A DNA stretch of 17,623 nt from an uncultured Rhodoplanes sp. (GCA_936924235.1 CAKZHN010000449.1:1-17623), one strand, 5' to 3'; shown: positions 7,800-16,047, numbered from the stretch's first letter. Notes: generated by a model not told the origin, from the sequence alone. Made by a program: numbers and translations.

Positions 7800-7811
7800 C
7801 AGGAGGGAGCG

Positions 7812-8702
7812 ATGCGACGGCGCTACTTCACCCTGGACGTCTTTACGACGCAGCGCTTTGCCGGCAATCCGCTGGCGGTGGTGCTTGAGGCCGGCGGGCT
7901 TGAGGCCGCGACGATGCAGGCCATCGCCCGCGAGTTCAACCTGCCCGAGACGGTGTTCGTTTATCCACCGGCCGATCCGAAGCACCGTGCGCGGCTGCGC
8001 ATCTTCACGCCGGGCCGGGAGATTCCCTTCGCCGGTCATCCCACGGTCGGCACCGCGGTGCTGCTCGCCCATCTCGATGGCGGCGACGCCACGCGCGAGA
8101 TCGTGCTGGAAGAACAGATCGGTCTCGTCAGCTGCTCGGTTCTCCCGCTCCACGGCGGCGGGCGCGCCAGCTTCGATATTCCGAAATTGCCCGAGCGTCT
8201 CGATCCCGTGCCTGACCTCGACAAGCTCGCCGGCGCTTTAAGCCTCGCGCCGGGCGACATCGGCACCGGCGACTACAGTGCCGAGCGCTGGACCGCCGGC
8301 AATCCCATGACCTTCGTCCCGGTGAAGAGCCTCGACGCCGTCGCCCGGGCCCGGCCCGACATGGGCCGCTGGAACGAGGCGTTCGGTCCGAACGATCCGC
8401 AGGCCGCGTATGTGTTCTGCCAGGAGGTCGCCAATCCGAAACACTCGTTCCACGCCCGCATGTTCGCGCCGGGGCTGGGTGTGTTCGAGGACCCGGCCAC
8501 GGGGTCTGCGGCAGCGGCCTTCGCCGGGCCGCTCGCCGCCGGCCATCGCGACGGCAAGCACGGTTTCACCATCGAGCAGGGCTATGAGATGAACCGACCG
8601 AGCTTGATCCATCTGTCGCTCACTATTCACGGCGGAACGCTGACGGGCGCCACGGTCGGTGGCGACGCCGTGCTGGTCAGCGAAGGTACGCTCGAGGCCT
8701 GA
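7812..8702 (+). CDS. PhzF-family isomerase-like protein
   Basis: The 296-residue protein belongs to the PhzF/DapF-fold family, whose founding member isomerises trans-2,3-dihydro-3-hydroxyanthranilate in phenazine synthesis. No other phenazine genes are nearby, so a different substrate is likely. Family hallmarks are DVFTTQRFAGNPLAVV near the N terminus, NLPETVF with the catalytic-type E46, FTPGREIPFAGHPTVG with H76, and the second-half mirror motif FEDPATGSAAAAF with D227. The start ATG is preceded by AGGAGGGA at ideal distance. It sits between pdxY and a ketopantoate reductase-like gene, suggesting a shared small-molecule pathway, but that is only context. Genes of this family are widespread with unknown function. 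Confidence 0.9.
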   Translation: MRRRYFTLDVFTTQRFAGNPLAVVLEAGGLEAATMQAIAREFNLPETVFVYPPADPKHRARLRIFTPGREIPFAGHPTVGTAVLLAHLDGGDATREIVLEEQIGLVSCSVLPLHGGGRASFDIPKLPERLDPVPDLDKLAGALSLAPGDIGTGDYSAERWTAGNPMTFVPVKSLDAVARARPDMGRWNEAFGPNDPQAAYVFCQEVANPKHSFHARMFAPGLGVFEDPATGSAAAAFAGPLAAGHRDGKHGFTIEQGYEMNRPSLIHLSLTIHGGTLTGATVGGDAVLVSEGTLEA

Positions 8703-8725
8703 CATCGGCGCTCCCTCCGCGCTAA

Positions 8726-8766
8726 GCTGTCCCCAAAACATCGGCAAATTCCTGGGGAGGGACAGC
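8726..8766 (+). promoter_or_regulatory. Hairpin enclosing the ribosome site of the PanE-like gene
   Basis: A perfect 8-bp inverted repeat, GCTGTCCC (8726-8733) and GGGACAGC (8759-8766), ends at the base before the ATG at 8767. Its right arm overlaps the ribosome site GGGGAGGGA (8754-8762). A competing pairing of CCCC (8731-8734) with GGGG (8754-8757) is also possible. If folded in the mRNA, it would restrict translation initiation. Confidence 0.45.
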
Positions 8767-9828
8767 ATGGGCCGCAAGATTGCGATCATGGGCACCGGTG
8801 CGGTCGGCGGCTACGCCGGCGCGCACATGGTGCAGGCCGGCGAGGATGTCACCTTCATCGATCCGTGGCCCGCGCATGTCGAGCACATGCGCAAGCATGG
8901 TTTGCGCGTCACGCACGCCCGAGACGTGCCGGAATTCACCGTGCCGGTGCGCGCGCTGCACGTCACCGACGCGCAGCAGCTCGCGAAAGAGCCGCCGGTC
9001 GACATCGCCTTCGTCTGCATGAAGTCCTACGACACCGCCTGGGCGACGACGCTGATCCGGCAATATCTGGCGCCCGACGGTTTCGTCGTGTCGCTGCAGA
9101 ACTGCATGAACGAGGAGACCATCGCCGGCATCGTCGGCTGGGGCAAGACGCTCGGCTGCATTGCTTCAAGCATCACGGTCAACCTGCCGGAGCCGGGCCT
9201 CATTCATCGCGGCGCCGGCAAGGGCGGCGCGGCTCACACCGTGTTCCGCGCCGGCGAGGTGCACGGCCGCGTCACCGAGCGCGCCAACGAAGTCTGCCGG
9301 CTAGTGGCCTACGCCGATAGCGCCAAGGTGACCAACAACCTCTGGGGCGAGCGCTGGTCGAAGCTCGTCACAAACGCCATGGCCAACGGCATCGCGGCCT
9401 GCACCGGGCTTGCCGGCGGCGCGGCGCTCGCCAGCGATCCGATCCGGCATTTTTCGACACGCGTCGGCAGCGAGGCCATTCGCATCGGCCAGGCGCTCGG
9501 CTATCAGCTCGAGGACATCTACCATTTGCCGCCCGAGACCATCGCGCGGGCCGGCGAGGGCGATGAGGCCGCGATGCGCGCCTGCGACGAGGAGCGCTTC
9601 CGCCAGGGCAAGCGCACCGCGGGCGAGCAGCGCCCGTCGATGGGGCAGGACATGCAGAAGGGCCGCCGCACCGAGATCGAGTTTCTCAACGGACTCATCG
9701 TGCGCGAGGGCGAGAGGCTCGGCCTGCCGTGCCGCGCCAACGCAGTGCTGACCGACCTGGTGAAGCGCGTCGAGCGCGGCGAGCTCGAGGCCGATCCGCG
9801 GCACATCACCGAATTGCGATTGAATTGA
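8767..9828 (+). CDS. Ketopantoate reductase-family (PanE/ApbA-like) dehydrogenase
   Basis: The 353-residue protein is an NAD(P)H-dependent 2-dehydropantoate 2-reductase relative. The dinucleotide motif IMGTGAVGGYAGAHM is at residues 7-21, the catalytic-lysine region reads VCMKSYDTAW, and the linker region WGERWSKLVTNAMANG follows. The C-terminal ApbA_C domain shows RPSMGQDMQKGRRTEIEFLNG. It is longer than typical PanE (about 300 residues), with an extra charged stretch at roughly residues 255-290 before RPSM. True pantoate synthesis is possible, but many paralogues of this size act on other 2-oxo acids, so no symbol is given. The ATG at 8767 is preceded by a strong GGGGAGGGA and gives the MGRKIAIMG start; the frame opening at 8659 would overlap the previous gene. 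Confidence 0.87.
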   Translation: MGRKIAIMGTGAVGGYAGAHMVQAGEDVTFIDPWPAHVEHMRKHGLRVTHARDVPEFTVPVRALHVTDAQQLAKEPPVDIAFVCMKSYDTAWATTLIRQYLAPDGFVVSLQNCMNEETIAGIVGWGKTLGCIASSITVNLPEPGLIHRGAGKGGAAHTVFRAGEVHGRVTERANEVCRLVAYADSAKVTNNLWGERWSKLVTNAMANGIAACTGLAGGAALASDPIRHFSTRVGSEAIRIGQALGYQLEDIYHLPPETIARAGEGDEAAMRACDEERFRQGKRTAGEQRPSMGQDMQKGRRTEIEFLNGLIVREGERLGLPCRANAVLTDLVKRVERGELEADPRHITELRLN

Positions 9829-9883
9829 ACCGCGGCGGCGCTGATCACAAACGAGGCTTGACCCTTGCGCCGTTGTGCGGTCC

Positions 9884-10609
9884 ATGTCCGCCATGACCGA
9901 TGTGCGGGTGGTACGGATCGAGCGGCTCGATATGGCTTACGCGCCGCGCCCGTGGCCCTTCGCGCGATCGCGGCGCGCCGAGATCGACGCGCATTTCGCC
10001 CGCCGCAAGGCCGAGCGGCCGGCGCTGTTCAACGGCCAAGTCCTGATGCTCTATGAGCATGCGGTCGACGGCGCGGTGTTCCGCGGCTCTTATCTTCAGA
10101 CCGATTACGCAAGCTTCATCTCCTGGATCGACTGGGGCAACCCGGAAGCCGGCGTGCGCGACTGCTTCTCCCAGGGCGCATTGCGCTCGGCGGATGGCGC
10201 ATTTCTTCTCGGCGTGATGGGGCCGCACACCGCGCAGGCCGGGAAAATCTACTTTCCGGCCGGCACGCCCGACCTCAGTGACGTCAAGGGCGGCAGCGTC
10301 GATCTCACAGCGAGCGTCTGGCGCGAGGTCGAGGAGGAGACCGGGCTCACGCCGGCGCAGGTCGAGGCGGAGCCATGCTGGCATTCGGTGTTCGCCGGCG
10401 CGCAGATCGCGCATCTGAAGATCATGCAGGCGCGCGAGGATGCCGTGGCGCTGCGCGAGCGGATCATGACGTTCATCAAGCGGCAGGATCCGCCGGAGCT
10501 CGCCGACATCCGCATCGTGCGTGGCCCCGCCGATCTCGACCCGATGATGCTGCCCTTCGTGGTCGGATTTCTTCGCGAGCAATGGGCCGGCGCCGCGCCG
10601 CAGAGTTGA
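9884..10609 (+). CDS. NUDIX-like hydrolase with degenerate Nudix box
   Basis: The protein has 241 residues from the ATG at 9884; a second ATG at 9893 is equally possible and neither has a good ribosome site. The second half contains FPAGTPDLSDVKGGSVDL followed by WREVEEETGL, where R147, E148, E151 and E152 form the REVEEETGL part of a Nudix box. The first glutamate expected eight residues before the arginine is valine, with an aspartate one position later, so metal binding may differ. Nudix enzymes cleave nucleoside diphosphates linked to another group; the substrate here is unknown. It lies 55 bases after the PanE-like gene on the same strand and may close that operon. An additional N-terminal region of about 110 residues is not recognised. 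Confidence 0.78.
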   Translation: MSAMTDVRVVRIERLDMAYAPRPWPFARSRRAEIDAHFARRKAERPALFNGQVLMLYEHAVDGAVFRGSYLQTDYASFISWIDWGNPEAGVRDCFSQGALRSADGAFLLGVMGPHTAQAGKIYFPAGTPDLSDVKGGSVDLTASVWREVEEETGLTPAQVEAEPCWHSVFAGAQIAHLKIMQAREDAVALRERIMTFIKRQDPPELADIRIVRGPADLDPMMLPFVVGFLREQWAGAAPQS

Positions 10610-10690
10610 ACGCCCGCCGTTGCTCGTTGTGACCAAGTGGCTGCGTTTTCGGCGCTTTTCCAGCCCTCCTCACAGGGCCTGCCGCGCATG

Positions 10691-10719
10691 TTGTCGCGTG
10701 CCGCACATGGGGCTAAAGT
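10691..10719 (+). promoter_or_regulatory. Possible promoter of the outer-membrane protein gene
   Basis: TTGTCG (10691-10696) and TAAAGT (10714-10719) are separated by 17 bases, a fair match to a housekeeping sigma factor promoter. It lies 34 bases before the ATG at 10753 in the only intergenic gap before that gene. Confidence 0.4.
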
Positions 10720-10752
10720 CAGGCAATTCCAAGTGCGTGATTGGGGGCAGTC

Positions 10753-11889
10753 ATGTCAGGGAAGTGCTCGATTCGCATCGCGTTGTTCGTCGCATGTCTG
10801 ATGGCCATCTGGATCGCGCCATCGCCGCAGGCTCAAGCCGCAAAGCCCGTCGAATATGTCAAAGTCTGTTCGCTCTACGGCGAAGGCTTCTACTACGTCC
10901 CGGGCACAGAAACCTGCATCAGAGTCGGCAGCTTCCCGACACTCCGCGAAGGCACGATCTGCGGCGGATATGGCCGAGGGTCCTACTACGCCGACGGCGC
11001 GACGTGTCCGACGCGTGCCGCGGGGCAACGGGTCTATAACTGCCTCGGACCAATACCGGGGGTCTACGCGGACACTCCAAAGATTTGCGGCTATATCCGC
11101 ACCGACGCCCAATGGGGCAGCTTCCAGACCGCCGACACCCGCACGCAAACCGAATACGGCACGCTGCGAACCTACACGACGGTCGCAGGTCCGCTGAACT
11201 TTGCGCTGATGGGCGGCGGGCTGTGGACTCACACCTCGTCGAGCTATTCGAGCACTGGCATTCAGGCCCCCGGCAGCTTCAGCAGCAACGCCAGCGGCGG
11301 CGACTTCTACGCCCAGCTGAAGTACTCGTCACAGCTCGGCAACGGCGTCTCGATGTCGTTCGGCCTCAACGGCGGCGTCAACGCCACCGGAACGATGACG
11401 CTGTTCGACATCGTGCGTCACAACACCACTTCGACGAACGGGCACGTGATCGCGACGCTCGACCCGGGCGCGGTGGTGAATCCGTTTGTCGAGATCCGTG
11501 CGCCGATCACGCCGGGGACCTATGTCTGGGTCGCGCCCGGCGCGTTGTTCCAGGAGCAGAAGCTCTCGCTGAGCAGCGACCAGACCGGCTTCGGCGGCAA
11601 GCTAGAACAAGGGAGCACGTCGACCTGGGTGACCGGCTTCGACCTCGGCGCCGGCATTTCCAGGACGGTCTGCCCAAACTGCTTCTTCAATCAGCCGCTC
11701 ACCGTCAGCCTCGGTGGACACGTGACTTGGTTCAACAGCTCGCAGTCCGTCGATCTGCGCTCCTCGGCCTTCGGCTTCACCGAAACTGCCAAGCTCGACA
11801 GCAGCACGCAGTACGGCGCGACGGTCAAGCTCACCACGCCGGTGTCCTGGGGCGACCGCTGGCGCGTGCACCGGGATTTTGGCTTCTGA
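10753..11889 (+). CDS. Porin-like outer-membrane beta-barrel protein
   Basis: The 378-residue protein has a signal peptide (residues 1 to about 29, ending AQA). The mature start YVKVCSLYGEGFYYVPGT closely resembles the first strand and loop of the Porin_2 family of Rhizobiales porins. Three cysteine-paired modules follow: C39/C55, C70/C85 and C97/C112; the first two share the pattern YGxGxYYxxGxxTC. From about residue 115 the rest is rich in Ser, Thr, Gly and aromatic residues with alternating hydrophobic strands, and it ends in phenylalanine, as beta-barrel outer-membrane proteins do. This part does not look like a standard Porin_2 barrel, so the channel function is uncertain. An ATG at 10753 follows GGGGGCA; the in-frame TTG at 10741 is less likely. 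Confidence 0.75.
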   Translation: MSGKCSIRIALFVACLMAIWIAPSPQAQAAKPVEYVKVCSLYGEGFYYVPGTETCIRVGSFPTLREGTICGGYGRGSYYADGATCPTRAAGQRVYNCLGPIPGVYADTPKICGYIRTDAQWGSFQTADTRTQTEYGTLRTYTTVAGPLNFALMGGGLWTHTSSSYSSTGIQAPGSFSSNASGGDFYAQLKYSSQLGNGVSMSFGLNGGVNATGTMTLFDIVRHNTTSTNGHVIATLDPGAVVNPFVEIRAPITPGTYVWVAPGALFQEQKLSLSSDQTGFGGKLEQGSTSTWVTGFDLGAGISRTVCPNCFFNQPLTVSLGGHVTWFNSSQSVDLRSSAFGFTETAKLDSSTQYGATVKLTTPVSWGDRWRVHRDFGF

Positions 11890-12011
11890 CGCGGCTGCGG
11901 CACTGCGGATCGTGGCGCCCCGCCAGCAGATGGCCTGACAGGAAATCGGGGTGGCGGGGGCCTTGCAGGCCGCCCACCCGATCCGTTACATAAGCGCCAT
12001 CGAACCGCCCT

Positions 12012-12032
12012 GGGTTAACGCGCGATTAACCC
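12012..12032. promoter_or_regulatory. TTAA-N7-TTAA palindrome (CtrA-type site) upstream of leuA
   Basis: GGGTTAA (12012-12018) and TTAACCC (12026-12032) form a perfect inverted repeat with a seven-base spacer CGCGCGA. TTAA-N7-TTAA is the established recognition pattern of the alphaproteobacterial cell-cycle regulator CtrA. It lies 45 bases before the leader-peptide start and 261 bases before the leuA ATG. Regulation of leuA by CtrA is inference. Confidence 0.45.
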
Positions 12033-12076
12033 CGTTTCGCCATCCTGGGACGGTCAACCAAGAGGGTTCTTTGGCA

Positions 12077-12178
12077 ATGCCTGCGCGCCGTTTCACTTGC
12101 GCGTTCGCTCCGGGGGCGGGTTCCGCCCGGCCGGCTGCCGCCCTCATTCTCGGGCTCCTGCTTCTTAGCTGCCCCTGA
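12077..12178 (+). CDS. Leucine-rich leader peptide of leuA
   Basis: A 33-codon reading frame ends in LILGLLLLSCP followed by TGA. Six of its last eleven codons are leucine, including four in a row (CTC CTG CTT CTT). It lies 114 bases upstream of leuA, which encodes the first committed enzyme of leucine synthesis, and overlaps alternative RNA stems. This is the architecture of ribosome-mediated attenuation: a ribosome stalling at leucine codons when charged tRNA-Leu is scarce changes the fold downstream. AGAGGG (12061-12066) is a possible ribosome site; an in-frame TTG at 12071 could also start it. Such peptides are usually missed by gene finders. Coding status is inferred from position and composition. 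Confidence 0.7.
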   Translation: MPARRFTCAFAPGAGSARPAAALILGLLLLSCP

Positions 12179-12240
12179 GGGCCGGCTGGGCATTTGTGCC
12201 TGGGCACTCAGGGGTCGGTTGAAAACCAGAAACCCCAGAG
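12130..12240 (+). promoter_or_regulatory. Candidate leucine attenuator structures
   Basis: Three overlapping pairings can be drawn. Arm 1 (GCCGG 12130-12134 plus CCCTCA 12141-12146) pairs with arm 2 (TGAGGG CCGGC, 12176-12186), enclosing the leucine codons. Arm 2 can instead pair with arm 3 (CCCCTGAG 12172-12179 with CTCAGGGG 12207-12214, perfect 8 bp). Arm 3 can instead pair with arm 4 (12207-12215 with 12232-12240, eight pairs and one mismatch, plus an inner GGTT/AACC). The pairings exclude one another in the 1:2, 2:3, 3:4 manner of amino-acid attenuators. No T-run follows the 3:4 stem, so a classical intrinsic terminator is not evident. Confidence 0.55.
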
Positions 12241-12288
12241 CGCCCAAAGGTCTCAAGGAGAGACGGGCGCAAACCGAGAAGGACCTTT
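12240..12288 (+). promoter_or_regulatory. Alternative hairpins at the leuA ribosome site
   Basis: One fold pairs GCGCCC (12240-12245) and GTCTC (12250-12254) with GAGAC (12260-12264) and GGGCGC (12265-12270), leaving the leuA ribosome site GAGAAGGA (12276-12283) free. A competing fold pairs AAAGGTC (12246-12252) with GACCTTT (12282-12288) and would cover the end of that site. Both use 12246-12254, so they exclude each other. This suggests control of translation initiation, unless the second stem with TTTT at its foot serves as a terminator. Confidence 0.4.
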
Positions 12289-12292
12289 TCCA

Positions 12293-13876
<1,584 letters not shown>

Positions 13877-13902
13877 AGAAGAATAATTCAAAACTGTGTG
13901 AG

Positions 13903-13929
13903 GCCGCGCCCGAGAGGGCGCGGCTTTTT
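13903..13929 (+). terminator. Intrinsic terminator of leuA
   Basis: A perfect 9-bp stem (GCCGCGCCC 13903-13911, GGGCGCGGC 13916-13924) with a GAGA tetraloop is followed by five T residues. It begins 27 bases after the leuA stop codon. Confidence 0.92.
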
Positions 13930-14000
13930 CGCTTTAATATCTGGCGTTTCTTGATCTCGGCCACAATCGCGCCACGACGATAAACACGCGTTCAGTCGTT

Positions 14001-14022
14001 GCGTTAACGCACGGATTAACGC
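14001..14022. promoter_or_regulatory. TTAA-N8-TTAA palindrome, near copy of the leuA upstream site
   Basis: GCGTTAA (14001-14007) and TTAACGC (14016-14022) form a perfect inverted repeat with an eight-base spacer. Compared with the site at 12012-12032, the core GTTAACGC.CG.ATTAAC is shared, with one substitution and one inserted base. The extra base departs from the strict CtrA spacing of seven. A further TTAA lies at 14040-14043. It is about 85 bases upstream of the Spy-like gene. Confidence 0.35.
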
Positions 14023-14044
14023 GATGTCATGACCAAAGCTTAAC

Positions 14045-14072
14045 TTGAGGTTGTTTTTGCGCGGCTCAATAT
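14045..14072 (+). promoter_or_regulatory. Possible promoter of the Spy-like gene
   Basis: TTGAGG (14045-14050) and CAATAT (14067-14072) are separated by 16 bases. The pair lies 35 bases before the ATG at 14107 and directly downstream of the TTAA cluster, which would place a regulator next to the -35 box. Confidence 0.35.
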
Positions 14073-14106
14073 CAGCGCCACAAACAACGCCATCAAGGAG
14101 GTGGCC

Positions 14107-14625
14107 ATGATCAAGAAAACACTCGCTGCCGGAACGATCGCTCTTCTGCTTGCAGGCGCCAGCGCAGGCGCAGTGCTCGCGCAATCCGCGCCGTCGCGCG
14201 GAGCGCGCGCGGAGATCAGCTCGCAGGATCGCGCACAGGACGTTGCCGCGTTCACCGACGCGCGCATCGCTGCGCTCAAGGCTGGGCTCAAGCTCAACGC
14301 CGACCAGGAGAAGAACTGGCCCGCGGTCGAGACCGCGCTGCGCGATCTCGCCAAGGAGCGCGCCTCGCGCATGAACGCCCGCGCCGAGCGCCGCGCCGGC
14401 CATGACACCAATGCCCAAGCGCAGCCCGCGCCCGACGCCATCGCCCGCATGCGCGAAGGCGCCGACGCGCTGACCGCCCGCGCCGCAGGCCTGAAGAAGC
14501 TCGCCGATGCCTCGGAGCCGCTCTACAAGAGCCTCGACGATGGCCAGAAGCGCCGCTTCTCCGAGCTGATCCGCATGGGCGGCCGGGCCGGCATGGAGCA
14601 CCACCGCTGGCGGCATCGCGGCTGA
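14107..14625 (+). CDS. Spy/CpxP-like LTXXQ periplasmic protein
   Basis: This 172-residue protein has a clear signal peptide (hydrophobic core TIALLLAGASAGAV, cut near VLA before QSAPS). The mature part is highly charged and mostly helical. It has two LTXXQ-type motifs, LKLNADQEKNWP in the middle and SLDDGQKRRFSELIR near the C terminus, as in the Spy/CpxP family. Enterobacterial Spy and CpxP act as periplasmic chaperones or stress sensors; a similar role is plausible but not shown. The tail HHRWRHRG is basic and histidine-rich. The ATG at 14107 follows AAGGAGG at 14095-14101; the GTG at 14101 overlaps that site and is rejected. It is monocistronic, with a terminator about 100 bases after its stop. 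Confidence 0.78.
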   Translation: MIKKTLAAGTIALLLAGASAGAVLAQSAPSRGARAEISSQDRAQDVAAFTDARIAALKAGLKLNADQEKNWPAVETALRDLAKERASRMNARAERRAGHDTNAQAQPAPDAIARMREGADALTARAAGLKKLADASEPLYKSLDDGQKRRFSELIRMGGRAGMEHHRWRHRG

Positions 14626-14728
14626 CGCCTGCTGCTGATTTCAGGAACCTGACGCCCACCCCCCAGCGCCAGGAACCGAAGCGGCAGCGCCGGTCGCATC
14701 AGCCCCCCGACGATCGGTCGCTGCCAGG

Positions 14729-14757
14729 AAGCCGCCGGGCCTTGCCCGGCGGCTTTT
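14729..14757. terminator. Strong terminator after the Spy-like gene
   Basis: A 12-bp stem (14729-14740 with 14744-14755, AAGCCGCCGGGC / GCCCGGCGGCTT) with a three-base loop is followed by TT on the + strand. It is bounded by AA on the other side, so it might act in both directions. It isolates the upstream gene from the tRNA. Confidence 0.8.
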
Positions 14758-14841
14758 CCGTTGAATCAGGAGCATTTCCCTTGAAGTTTTCCCGCCGGTT
14801 TGCTGGACAGCCCGGCCATCGTTTGTTACATGACCCGGCCT

Positions 14842-14858
14842 GCGGGGCCTGTCCCCGC
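14842..14858. repeat. Short palindrome just upstream of tRNA-Lys
   Basis: GCGGGG and CCCCGC form a 6-bp stem with loop CCTGT. It resembles the palindrome at 202-224 (loop CTTGT, same GGGCyTGTCCC core) and ends 11 bases before the tRNA 5' end. Confidence 0.35.
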
Positions 14859-14869
14859 GATGGTGGCCC

Positions 14870-14945
<76 letters not shown>

Positions 14946-14990
14946 ATCACATCAAGCACTTAGCCGAAGTGAGATTGGACAAACCGGGCA

Positions 14991-15013
14991 CGTTTTACAG
15001 CGCGTTTTACAGC
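14991..15013. repeat. Tandem 11-bp direct repeat at the island edge
   Basis: CGTTTTACAGC occurs at 14991-15001 and again at 15003-15013, separated by one base. The second copy includes the integrase stop codon. Position between the tRNA and the integrase gene suggests arm-type binding sites for the integrase or an accessory protein; this is inference. Confidence 0.5.
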
Positions 15014-16047
15014 TTTGTTCGCGCTTCGAGCTTCATCACCGCGATCTCGGCGAGCTGCACATCGCGGCCGAGGTAGTGCGCGTCGAGGATCGCTTCGACG
15101 TCCTTCAGGCTGTGGCCGGTGAACGTTGCGATCTGCGGCACCGTCGCGTCGGCAAGGGCGAGCCGCACCACCGCCGACCCGCGAATATCGTGGAACGTCA
15201 GGCCTACGATGCCGGCTCGCCCGCACGCCTTGCCCCACGACGTTCGGAATCCATCGGACGTCCACGGTCGCCCTCGGGTGGTCGTCAGAACGAGCGGCCC
15301 GCGCCGCTCGGTCCTCTCCAGCAACGTTCGCAGTGGCGCGCCGGCCGGCACGACAATCCGCCGCCCGGTTTTCGACTGGGTCAGGCGGATGTGCTTGCCG
15401 TCGTAGGCCGACCACGGCAGCCGCAACAGGTCGCCTTGGCGCTGGCCGGTCCAGAGCGCGAGCATCATGGCGAGCGCCAGCTCCGGCGCCGCCACCTTGA
15501 GGAACGAGGCGACGTCCGCGTCCTGCCAGATCTTGTCGGTCCGGTCTGCGGTATACAGCCGGCCGCCGCCCTCGCATGGATTGGTGCCGATCAGGCCGCG
15601 GTCCTTGCTGAATGACAGAATGCGGGACAGCGTCGACCAGGCGTAGTCGGCCTTACGCGGCGTATTTGCGAACCGGTCTCGCCATGCCTTGAACTCGCCG
15701 CGGACACGCGGGTCCTTCAAGGCGGCCAGCGGCATATCGCCAAATTCGTCTTCGATCAGCTTCAGGTAGGCGGTGTAGGCCCGGACGGTGGACGGCGCCA
15801 GTTGCAGGTACTCGGCCGATCCCTTGAAGGCCGCAATCAAGGTCATGAACGTGCCGGCCGTCGGCGCACGGAGAGCTGCATGCGCCTCTTGGTACTGGCG
15901 CACAAAGTCTGGCGTGCCGGGCTGTGCCGTAATGCGCGGACCGCCACGCCAAGCGTAGTGATAGACGCGTGTCTCGCCGGTCGCGAGCTTCATCTCGACG
16001 CGATGAATACCTTTAAGATCCACGCGCACGTTTGGACTTCCATGCAT
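15007..16047 (-). CDS. Tyrosine recombinase (integrase) of a tRNA-Lys island
   Basis: This 346-residue site-specific recombinase has the full catalytic set: R203 in TGQRQGD, H286 and R289 in HDIR, H312 in TGHS and the nucleophile Y325 in DAHYLGR. A core-binding SAM-like domain precedes it (about residues 65-150). The N terminus (VDLKGIHRVEMKLATGETRVYHYAWRGGP, read as parts) matches phage-type integrases of alphaproteobacterial islands. It reads toward the tRNA, the usual layout for tRNA-targeting elements. The start is uncertain: ATG at 16047, a TTG one codon earlier, or internal GTG codons preceded by GGAAG, which would fit homologues better. Its 5' end overlaps the upstream HTH gene by about 35 bases, implying coupled translation. 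Confidence 0.92.
   Translation of the reverse strand: MHGSPNVRVDLKGIHRVEMKLATGETRVYHYAWRGGPRITAQPGTPDFVRQYQEAHAALRAPTAGTFMTLIAAFKGSAEYLQLAPSTVRAYTAYLKLIEDEFGDMPLAALKDPRVRGEFKAWRDRFANTPRKADYAWSTLSRILSFSKDRGLIGTNPCEGGGRLYTADRTDKIWQDADVASFLKVAAPELALAMMLALWTGQRQGDLLRLPWSAYDGKHIRLTQSKTGRRIVVPAGAPLRTLLERTERRGPLVLTTTRGRPWTSDGFRTSWGKACGRAGIVGLTFHDIRGSAVVRLALADATVPQIATFTGHSLKDVEAILDAHYLGRDVQLAEIAVMKLEARTKL

Noticed and set aside
7812..8702. Phenazine biosynthesis cluster
   Set aside because: Only a PhzF-family gene is present; no other phz genes are nearby and the family is broadly distributed with other roles.
11914..11962. Stem between GGCGCCCCGCC and GGCGGGGGCC after the porin-like gene as terminator
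   Set aside because: It has a bulge, a 28-base loop and no T-run; evidence is too weak to list.
12194..12292. Upstream extension of leuA to 12194
   Set aside because: This stretch carries the attenuator-like pairings and ribosome site; homologues start near MTTPAKSEKDRV.
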